Part shown: piece after piece, positions 37,506 to 44,642 of the stretch
Position numbering within the stretch: position 1 is the first letter of the stretch
Layout of the letters: each line of letters begins with the position of its first letter
From: Clostridia bacterium
Lineage (GTDB): Bacteria > Bacillota > Clostridia > Saccharofermentanales > Saccharofermentanaceae
DNA: 64,000 nt
Direction: 5' to 3'
Assembly: GCA_024403775.1 (NCBI GenBank)
Contig: JAKSRE010000014.1
Location: forward strand, 1 to 64,000
Made by a program: the position numbers and the translations under genes
Notes under the pieces: model-generated
Database searches by the model: none
Seen by the model: only the letters and a program-made list of their open reading frames with translations
Told to the model about the DNA's origin: nothing

Positions 37506-39791
37506 ATGGAAAAGATACCAAGTCTTAATTTCAAAATTAAAGAGATGGCAGGACGTATCAAGGAACTTCGTATGCTCGAGGGCATTAGCGAAGAGGAAAT
37601 GGCAAAGAAGACTGATGTGAAGCTCTCAGAGTATCAGCTCTGCGAGGCAGGTCTTACAGATTTGACATTTGCATTTATTTACAGATGCAGCCTTGCTCTT
37701 AATGTTAACGTTACAGATATTATTGAAGGTTACAGCCCTACACTTAAGTCATTCACACTTACAAGATCTGGCCAGGGACAGATGATTTCTCAGGCTCATG
37801 GTATGACTTACTATAATATGGCTTATGCTTTTAAGAACCGTATTACTGAGCCTCTTTATGTAAGATGTCCTTTTGATGCTGAAGCTTCACAGAAGGATAT
37901 CGAGCTTACAACACACGAAGGTCAGGAGTGTGACATTGTTGTTGAAGGTAACCTTAAGGTTCAGGTGGGCGAGCATAGCGAGATTCTGGGTCCTGGTGAC
38001 AGCATTTACTATGATTCAAGCACACCACACGGAATGGTAGCTGTAAATGGTAAGGACTGTATTTTCTATGCTTTGGTTATGAATCCAACTGGTGCTCCTA
38101 TTCCTGAGATTGTTGGTAAGGCAATTGATGATAGGGGTACTGTAAAGACAGATGAGAAGGACAGAATCTATAAGAAGTATATCGATGTAGAGACAAACGA
38201 GCACGGTACACCAACTTCTATTAAGTTTAAGAATACAGAGAACTTTAACTTTGGTTTTGACCTCGTTGATGCTCTTGCTGAGAGAGAACCAGACAAGCTT
38301 TGTATGCTCCACGTTTCTGGTCATAAGACAGAGAGAAGATTTACATTTGATGATATGCGTAAGGCTTCTAACCAGTGCGCAAACTACTTTAAGTCACTTG
38401 GTATTAAGAAGGGTGATCGTGTAATGCTCGTTCTTAAGCGTCATTACCAGTTCTGGTTTGCAATGATTGGTCTTAATAAGCTTGGTGCTATTGCAATTCC
38501 TGCTACATGTCAGCTCCACGAGCATGACTTTGAGTACAGATTTAATGCTGCTGGTGTATCAGCTATCCTTTGTACAGGTGATGGCGATACAGCTAATCAG
38601 GCAGACCTTGCAATTGCTAAGTGCCCAACTGTTAAGCACAAGATTATTGTAAATGGTTCAAAAGAGGGCTGGCGTACATTTAATGATGAGTACACACTCT
38701 ACTCAACAAGATATAAGCGTGAAGAGGATGCTCCAGGCGGAGATGATCTCATGCTCATGTTCTTTACATCAGGTACAACAGGTTATCCTAAGATTGCTGC
38801 TCATAACTACAAGTATCCACTTGGACACTTCCATACAGCTAAGTACTGGCACAATGTTGATCCAGACGGACTCCACTTCACAATCTCAGATACAGGCTGG
38901 GCTAAGGCAATGTGGGGTAAGCTTTACGGACAGTGGCTCTGTGAGGCTGCAACATTCGTATATGACTTTGACCGTTTTGATGCAGCAGATATTCTTCCAA
39001 TGTTTGCCAAGTACAACATTACAACATTCTGTGCTCCACCAACAATGCTCCGTATGCTTGTTAAGCAGGACATCTCAAAGTATGATTTGTCATCTGTAAA
39101 GCACATGACAACAGCTGGTGAGGCTCTTAACCCAGAGGTTTACAACCAGTTCGAGAAGGCAACTGGTCTTCAGATTATCGAAGGCTTTGGCCAGACAGAG
39201 TCAACAATGATTATTGGTAACATGATTGGTGCTAAGCATAAGCTCGGTTCAATGGGTAAGGCTGCTCCTATCTATAAGGTTCGTCTTATGGATTCTGAGG
39301 GTAATATCGTTAAGAAGGGTGAGACTGGTGAGATCGTTGTAGATGTATCTGAGGGTGCACCTTGCGGATTGTTCACAGGTTATTACCGTGATGAGGAGAA
39401 GACTAAGGAAGTATGGCACGATGGCTACTATCACACAGGTGATGTTGCATGGGAAGATGAGGATGGTTTCTATTGGTATGTAGGACGTGCAGATGATGTT
39501 ATTAAGTCTTCTGGTTATCGTATCGGACCTTTCGAGATTGAGTCAGTTATCATGGAGCTCCCATATGTACTCGAGTGTGGTGTATCAGCTGCACCAGATG
39601 AGGTAAGAGGACAGGTAGTTAAGGCTTCTATCGTTCTTGTTAAGGGAAAAGAACCTTCTGATGACCTTGTTAAGGAAATTCAGAACTATGTTAAGGAGAA
39701 GACAGCTCCTTATAAGTACCCACGAATCGTTGTATTCCGTGATGAGCTTCCTAAGTCAGTATCTGGTAAGATCCAGCGTAATAAGCTTTAA
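37506..39791 (+). CDS. HTH-cupin acyl-CoA synthetase (ACSM type), T-box controlled
   Basis: A 761-residue three-part protein: an XRE-type helix-turn-helix (about 14-68), a cupin domain (about 118-196: EGQECDIVVEGNLK, DSSTPHGMVAV), and an AMP-forming acyl-CoA synthetase (about 240-761). The latter has FFTSGTTGYPKIAAHN, SDTGWAKAMWGKLYGQW, GYYHTGDVAWEDEDG, GRADDVIKSSGYRIGPFE and the catalytic Lys755 in SVSGKIQRN. The SDTGWAKA and RIGPFE regions match the ACSM branch, which activates short- and medium-chain, including branched, fatty acids. A valine-type T-box precedes it, suggesting the substrate is tied to valine supply, perhaps isobutyrate. A terminator follows. Confidence 0.9.
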   Translation: MEKIPSLNFKIKEMAGRIKELRMLEGISEEEMAKKTDVKLSEYQLCEAGLTDLTFAFIYRCSLALNVNVTDIIEGYSPTLKSFTLTRSGQGQMISQAHGMTYYNMAYAFKNRITEPLYVRCPFDAEASQKDIELTTHEGQECDIVVEGNLKVQVGEHSEILGPGDSIYYDSSTPHGMVAVNGKDCIFYALVMNPTGAPIPEIVGKAIDDRGTVKTDEKDRIYKKYIDVETNEHGTPTSIKFKNTENFNFGFDLVDALAEREPDKLCMLHVSGHKTERRFTFDDMRKASNQCANYFKSLGIKKGDRVMLVLKRHYQFWFAMIGLNKLGAIAIPATCQLHEHDFEYRFNAAGVSAILCTGDGDTANQADLAIAKCPTVKHKIIVNGSKEGWRTFNDEYTLYSTRYKREEDAPGGDDLMLMFFTSGTTGYPKIAAHNYKYPLGHFHTAKYWHNVDPDGLHFTISDTGWAKAMWGKLYGQWLCEAATFVYDFDRFDAADILPMFAKYNITTFCAPPTMLRMLVKQDISKYDLSSVKHMTTAGEALNPEVYNQFEKATGLQIIEGFGQTESTMIIGNMIGAKHKLGSMGKAAPIYKVRLMDSEGNIVKKGETGEIVVDVSEGAPCGLFTGYYRDEEKTKEVWHDGYYHTGDVAWEDEDGFYWYVGRADDVIKSSGYRIGPFEIESVIMELPYVLECGVSAAPDEVRGQVVKASIVLVKGKEPSDDLVKEIQNYVKEKTAPYKYPRIVVFRDELPKSVSGKIQRNKL

Positions 39792-39816
39792 TAAAGTAAA
39801 AAAGTAGCTTTTTCCA

Positions 39817-39850
39817 AGAGGGATGTCTTATGGCATCTCTCTTTTTATTT
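39817..39850 (+). terminator. Terminator of the acyl-CoA synthetase gene
   Basis: AGAGGGATG (39817-39825) pairs with CATCTCTCT (39834-39842), one G-T wobble, followed by TTTTTATTTT. Confidence 0.88.
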
Positions 39851-39851
39851 T

Positions 39852-39956
39852 CGAAAATCGGAACAACTAATCCGCATTAATATTAAGACCATCAAGTATA
39901 GGGAACTATCATGTGTAGATATAGTTAAGGCTATAGAGCGAAGTGAAGACCAATAA
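39852..39956 (+). pseudogene. Fragment of an ImmA/IrrE-family gene
   Basis: The frame 39852-39956 reads ...KTIKYRELSCVDIVKAIERSEDQ and stops. The intact ImmA/IrrE gene at 42840 has IKYSELPMIDIVKAIETSMDG; the DNA is nearly identical over GATATAGTTAAGGCTATAGAG. No start, zinc motif or remaining 110 residues exist here, so it is a broken partial copy, about 2.9 kb from the intact gene. The rest of 39792-40096 contains a terminator and the next gene's leader. Confidence 0.7.
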
Positions 39957-40096
39957 GTTTGCATCTTTAATATTGTGCCAATTCTCTGGCAAGTCCAGCG
40001 GGCCTAGCAAATAAGATAACCTTAAGAATTTCTTAAATAAAATTAAGAAGTTGCTATATTATAATGAACCGTAGTTACAAAAATGGAGGGTCCAAT

Positions 40097-42562
40097 ATGA
40101 AGAAGAGAACGATTCTTTCGATATTACTTTCGATGGTAATGGCAACAACGGGACTTTTGTCGATTGCTGGATGCTCAAAAATAACAGGTGGCACAAAGGC
40201 AACAAAAAAGAAGGTTGTTGAGATAGAGGAGGATACGCTCTGGTTTAATTCGGAGAGAGTTAATGTAGGTAAAAATTATAAAAAGGAATTAGGACTTGAT
40301 TACGTTTACCAAAGCGGGGATCCTGTTATACTCAATGAAGGAATAATGTGTTACTTCGACGGTATGTATCCTTATGAGCTCTCTGATGAAGAGATGATGG
40401 CGATGACTGACGAAGAATATAATGAGTTGTATATGTCACATCGTTTCTGCCAGCTTGATTGCTATGCCTTTGATGGTACAACCCTTTGGACCACAGATTT
40501 GACTAATATTTGTAATCCTGGTGAGGGCTATAGTGTATATATCTATGGCATTAAAGAAATTGAAGATGAATACTATGTGCAGGTAGATGTATATGATAAT
40601 GAGACATATACCGATGAAATGACTTACTTTGCTATTGATACTTCTACAGGTGAGGTAAGTAAAACTCCTATCTCAATAGATCTAGAGGCGGAAGCCCCAG
40701 ATATTAATGATGGTAACTGCTGGCTCGAGAGACAATATATAGTAGAAGGCAATACTGTCTATTGCTATTATGGATATGATAACGAGAGTGAATCTGCCTA
40801 CTACAAAATTGCTATCAAAGATAATACTGGTAAGGTAAGTGTTCTCGACAGTAGAGAATTCCTAAAGGGCAAGAACCTGTGGGATGTCCAGGGTGTTGCT
40901 AATTTTAACGATACAGAAGCATTAATATTCGTATCAACAGACAGTGATCTTAATTGTCTCAAGATTGATTTTAATACCAATAAAGTTGAAGAATATGAGT
41001 TTCCAGAAGACCTTAAGGGTATTGAGTTCTATAGTCTTGTAAATCTTGATGGTAAATATTATTCAAGAGATAAGTCGGGCATTTATGAGATTGATTTTGT
41101 TGATGGTTCGAAGAATCAAGTTTTCAGCTTTTCAGACTGCAATATAAATTTATACGAGATAGATATGCTTAATGTAAGCAAAATATCTGAGGATGAAGTT
41201 GTTATGTATGGTAACATCTGGGGAAATATAAGTAATGACTCTGAGCCTATAATATACAGATTTACTAAGGCTGACACTAATCCAAATGCTGGTAAGATTG
41301 TTCTTGAAGCTTCAAACCTTGGTAGCTATATTAATGAGACTCTAGGTGAAGCAATTTATAAGTTTAATAATGAGAATGAAAAATACTTTATTTCCTATAA
41401 TGAGGATTACGTAGTTAATAATTCTAACATTGTTTATAATAATGAAGAGGACTACGAGAAAGAATATTTATCAGCACAGAATGAATTATCAAAACAGCTT
41501 GCTATGGATTTGATGAATGGAGAGGGCCCAGATATTATCCTCAATGCTGCTAGTATGCAGCAGCTTAATAATGCTGATTACCTTGTAGATTTGTCTTCTT
41601 ATGCTAAAGATATTAATGACGATGATTATTTTATGAATATCGTTGAAGCTTGTAAGATAGACGATAAGCTTTATCAGATGCCACTTACTTTCTATATTGA
41701 TGCACTATATGGTCCTTCAGGCTTAAGTGAGAGTGGTGTCGGTTTTACATTTGATGAATATAAGGATATTGTTAGCGAATATTGTAACGGTAAGAATTTG
41801 ATGACACTTTATAATGGAAGACTTAATGTGTTTAGTCAGTTACTTAGTAGTATGACAACTCCAATTGTAGATTCAAAGGGTAGTGTTAACTTAAATTCTG
41901 AAGAGTTCCTTGCTATCTGCGAGTACTGTAAGGAGCTTTCAGATAAATCATATTATGATGAAAACACTGATGAATTCAGTGGAAGTATGGCTGAGTTAGA
42001 TACAGGTGACTTTAGCACTGTATACATCGGTTCAGCATGGTCTGTAGTGGATTCGATTTTGAGTAATGCTAATGACAAAAACAAAGCTTTTTACGGATAT
42101 CCTACATATGAAGGAATTGGGCCTACAGCTAATATCGTATCATCAGCTGCTATCGCTGCTTCTTGTGCAAATAGTGATGGTGCTTGGGAATTCATAGAGA
42201 CTCTTTTGAGCGAGGATGCTCTCTCAAAGTCTTACGAGCTTACAATCTCACGAAATGTGCTTGTGGATAGCATTGAATCTCAGATTGAGTCTTATAATGA
42301 AGAAGTTGATGATAACAGAAAATATTATTCTGAAGCAGAAGCGCATATGTATATGATTCCTTATAACTACGCATCTATTGATGATATTGGTATTGTGTAT
42401 GACGTCATTGAGTCAATTAATACAGCTAATTCTATTGACACACAGATGCTTCAGATTATTGAAGAAGAGATTCAGCCATATTTTGCTGATCAGAAGACTC
42501 TTGATGATGTAATACTTATCATGGAAGACAAGTGTCAGACCGTTGTTGATGAGAGAGGATAA
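40097..42562 (+). CDS. Large solute-binding lipoprotein, paralogue 3
   Basis: An 821-residue lipoprotein very similar to that at 30334 (shared LSMVMATTGL signal peptide, Cys26 in SIAGC, and SKQLAMDLMNGEGPDI). The N-terminal half has repeated Asp/Asn/Gly-rich strand-turn units. The C-terminal half is solute-binding-like: LYQMPLTFYIDALYGPSG, GFTFDEYKDIV, KAFYGYPTYEG, and QPYFADQKTLDDVILIMEDKCQTVVDERG. The ATG at 40097 follows GGAGGG. Paralogues 1 and 3 are closest, suggesting recent duplication. No transporter genes adjoin; it could deliver a sugar to distant permeases or act as a sensor. Confidence 0.86.
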   Translation: MKKRTILSILLSMVMATTGLLSIAGCSKITGGTKATKKKVVEIEEDTLWFNSERVNVGKNYKKELGLDYVYQSGDPVILNEGIMCYFDGMYPYELSDEEMMAMTDEEYNELYMSHRFCQLDCYAFDGTTLWTTDLTNICNPGEGYSVYIYGIKEIEDEYYVQVDVYDNETYTDEMTYFAIDTSTGEVSKTPISIDLEAEAPDINDGNCWLERQYIVEGNTVYCYYGYDNESESAYYKIAIKDNTGKVSVLDSREFLKGKNLWDVQGVANFNDTEALIFVSTDSDLNCLKIDFNTNKVEEYEFPEDLKGIEFYSLVNLDGKYYSRDKSGIYEIDFVDGSKNQVFSFSDCNINLYEIDMLNVSKISEDEVVMYGNIWGNISNDSEPIIYRFTKADTNPNAGKIVLEASNLGSYINETLGEAIYKFNNENEKYFISYNEDYVVNNSNIVYNNEEDYEKEYLSAQNELSKQLAMDLMNGEGPDIILNAASMQQLNNADYLVDLSSYAKDINDDDYFMNIVEACKIDDKLYQMPLTFYIDALYGPSGLSESGVGFTFDEYKDIVSEYCNGKNLMTLYNGRLNVFSQLLSSMTTPIVDSKGSVNLNSEEFLAICEYCKELSDKSYYDENTDEFSGSMAELDTGDFSTVYIGSAWSVVDSILSNANDKNKAFYGYPTYEGIGPTANIVSSAAIAASCANSDGAWEFIETLLSEDALSKSYELTISRNVLVDSIESQIESYNEEVDDNRKYYSEAEAHMYMIPYNYASIDDIGIVYDVIESINTANSIDTQMLQIIEEEIQPYFADQKTLDDVILIMEDKCQTVVDERG

Positions 42563-42593
42563 TCCTTTATTTCTCGAAAATCTGTGATTTCTC

Positions 42594-42640
42594 AAATCTG
42601 CCTTTTGGTTAAGATTAACCGATTGGCAGATTTTTTATTT
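42594..42640 (+). terminator. Terminator of lipoprotein 3
   Basis: AAATCTGCC (42594-42602) pairs with GGCAGATTT (42625-42633), followed by TTTATTTT. A smaller dyad GGTTAAGATTAACC sits in the loop. Confidence 0.88.
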
Positions 42641-42679
42641 TATAATCTTAAATTTTCAATCGAAAATGTATTTAAAGAG

Positions 42680-42713
42680 GCGGTATGACAGATTAAGTCA
42701 TGCCGCTTTTTGT
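42680..42713 (+). terminator. Second terminator before the ImmA/IrrE gene
   Basis: GCGGTATGAC (42680-42689) pairs with GTCATGCCGC (42697-42706) with one wobble, followed by TTTTTGTTTG. Two terminators in a row may insulate the next gene or end a short leader RNA. Confidence 0.8.
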
Positions 42714-42839
42714 TTGTAAAAATGGTACATTTTTTCGTAGACGCTAAAAAATTTGCATGCTACAATTCAATCCATAAACAGACGGGGATAAGAGTAAGAG
42801 GCGATTAAATACCACTGATATCTGGAAGGATTAAAGGAT

Positions 42840-43346
42840 ATGAGGCAGGCTGATATCGCACTTATTACAGAGAAAGTACAACAGATCTATGATGTGCTTA
42901 ATATTACAAAGGTTCCAATTGATCCAGAGAGAATACTTCATAATCTTGGAATAGACCTGATTAAATACAGTGAACTTCCAATGATTGATATAGTTAAGGC
43001 TATAGAGACTAGTATGGATGGCTTTTGTGGCATCCTTAAGGGAAGGTGGACTGTGTTTTATAATGATTCACTTCCAGTAAACAGAATTAGATTCACCCTG
43101 ATGCATGAACTGGGGCATATCGCACTGGGGCATACTTCAAGCGATGTAAGAAGCGAACGTCAGGCTAATATGTTCTCTTCATTTATGCTGATGCCAAGAG
43201 AATATGTAGTTAACTATTTAACTAATAACGATATAAATATAAACAGCATAGAATTAGCTTCAGAGAAGATATCTACGAGCTTTATGGTAAGCAGGGAAGC
43301 GGCACGCATTGCAATTTATGACATAAAAAACAGGCACCTCATATAA
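42840..43346 (+). CDS. ImmA/IrrE-family metallo-endopeptidase
   Basis: A 168-residue zinc peptidase with HELGHIALGH (89-98), and a following Glu near RSERQANMF as the likely third ligand. Proteins of this family cleave repressors of mobile elements or stress regulators, usually with a paired XRE repressor. No repressor gene adjoins here, and the only XRE domain in the window is in the acyl-CoA synthetase. The ATG has AAAGGAT upstream. A truncated copy lies at 39852-39956. Confidence 0.88.
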   Translation: MRQADIALITEKVQQIYDVLNITKVPIDPERILHNLGIDLIKYSELPMIDIVKAIETSMDGFCGILKGRWTVFYNDSLPVNRIRFTLMHELGHIALGHTSSDVRSERQANMFSSFMLMPREYVVNYLTNNDININSIELASEKISTSFMVSREAARIAIYDIKNRHLI

Positions 43347-43381
43347 TAAAAGTGCCTGAATATAGAAAATCAAATAAATAA

Positions 43382-43633
43382 TTACTGTTCGTCCTCGATA
43401 AGTTCATAAAGTTCAGTGGCTTCTTCCTTACGGACAGTCTCACTTAATTTAAGAACTCTGAAAGTAACAGCACCATTACCGAATACAATGCTGACTACAT
43501 CGCCAACCTTAAGCTTAACAGAAGGCTTTGCTTCTCTTCCGTTAACGGTAACTCGGCCGAGAGAACAAACATCGTTAGCAACGGTTCTACGCTTGATAAT
43601 ACGTGATACCTTTAAAAACTTGTCGAGTCTCAT
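43382..43633 (-). CDS. rqcP: RqcP, S4-domain ribosome quality-control factor
   Basis: An 83-residue S4 RNA-binding protein (MRLDKFLKVSRIIKRRTVAN, GRVTVNGREAKPS). It is closely similar to YabO/RqcP, which works with RqcH to add alanine tails to stalled nascent chains on the 50S subunit. The C-terminal ETVRKEEATELYELI extension is typical. GAGG precedes the start. Last gene of the dnaX-ybaB-recR series, though it could be transcribed on its own. Confidence 0.93.
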   Translation of the reverse strand: MRLDKFLKVSRIIKRRTVANDVCSLGRVTVNGREAKPSVKLKVGDVVSIVFGNGAVTFRVLKLSETVRKEEATELYELIEDEQ

Positions 43634-43658
43634 ATAAACCTCTGTAAAACCTTATAAA

Positions 43659-44261
43659 TTAAATCTGAATACGACCTCTTAAGGCATTAGACAAAGTTAA
43701 ATCATCTACATATTCGATATCTGAACCCATTGGAAGTCCTGAAGCGAGACGAGTAACTTTGATTCCCGTATCCTTGAGAAGTCTTGAGATATAAAGCGCA
43801 GTTGCATTACCTTCAGTACTCTGATTAGTAGCCACGATAACCTCGTTTATTGAACTGTCCTCTGATAGTCTTGCAAATAACTGCTTAAGTGTAACTCTTT
43901 CCATTGCCTTAGGATCAATTGGATTATATACACCGTGAAGCACATGATAGAGACCTCTGTATTCGTGAGTTCTCTCAAATGTTGCGACATCTCTAGGAGA
44001 TTCAACGACACAGATGGTAGTCTTGTCACGCTTTAAATCGGAGCAGATAGGACAAGGATCACTGTCAGTAAAGTTCTGACAGCAGGAACATCTGATTGTC
44101 TTGCTGTGCGCTTCCAGAATGGCCTCACTTAAAGCCTTCGCATCCTCTTTATCCATAGAAAGAATATGAAAGGCCAGTCTGTGAGCTGACTTTCTTCCGA
44201 TTCCTGGAAGGGAAGCCATTCTGTTTATTAAATTCTCCACCGAAGGTGAATAATGTGCCAT
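43659..44261 (-). CDS. recR: Recombination protein RecR
   Basis: A 200-residue RecR: helix-hairpin-helix (MASLPGIGRKSAHRLAFH), a zinc finger with CSCCQNFTDSDPCPICSD, a Toprim domain with VVESPRDVATFERT and VIVATNQSTEGNATALYI, and a C-terminal Walker B-like end. It works with RecF/RecO to load RecA at gaps. Gene order ybaB-recR directly follows dnaX as in most Firmicutes. It starts 12 nt after ybaB. Confidence 0.97.
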   Translation of the reverse strand: MAHYSPSVENLINRMASLPGIGRKSAHRLAFHILSMDKEDAKALSEAILEAHSKTIRCSCCQNFTDSDPCPICSDLKRDKTTICVVESPRDVATFERTHEYRGLYHVLHGVYNPIDPKAMERVTLKQLFARLSEDSSINEVIVATNQSTEGNATALYISRLLKDTGIKVTRLASGLPMGSDIEYVDDLTLSNALRGRIQI

Positions 44262-44273
44262 AATGCGCCTCTA

Positions 44274-44633
44274 TTAGAAGCTGAATGGGAGCTTAATGCC
44301 ACCAGTAGCCTTGCCCATAATCTCATCATACTTAGCATCGTACTGCTCTTTTGCATTGTTGTAAGCAGCAATGATGAGGTCAGCGAGCATCTCTGTATCC
44401 TCTGGATCACAAACCTCTGGTGCAATCTCTACGCCATAAATATTGTGGTCGCCACCAAGAACGATCTTAACCTTATCGCCACCAGCAGTACCCTCGAGAC
44501 GAAGGCTGTTAACCTGCTCCTGAGCAGCTGTCATATCTCTCTGCATCTTCTGAGCCTGAGCCATAAGATTATTCATATTGCCCATTCCGCCCATTCCTCT
44601 GAAATTGTTCTTTGCCATTTTTGTATCCTCCAA
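44274..44633 (-). CDS. YbaB/EbfC nucleoid-associated protein
   Basis: A 119-residue DNA-binding protein: Gly/Met-rich start (FRGMGGMGNMNNLMAQAQ), helix QKMQRDMTAAQEQVNSL, and a beta-sheet core with VKIVLGGDHNIYGVEI. It binds DNA as a dimer, and its gene always lies between dnaX and recR. GGAGG precedes the ATG. Length is slightly above average because of the N-terminal Met/Gly region. Confidence 0.95.
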   Translation of the reverse strand: MEDTKMAKNNFRGMGGMGNMNNLMAQAQKMQRDMTAAQEQVNSLRLEGTAGGDKVKIVLGGDHNIYGVEIAPEVCDPEDTEMLADLIIAAYNNAKEQYDAKYDEIMGKATGGIKLPFSF

Positions 44634-44642
44634 AATTAAATT

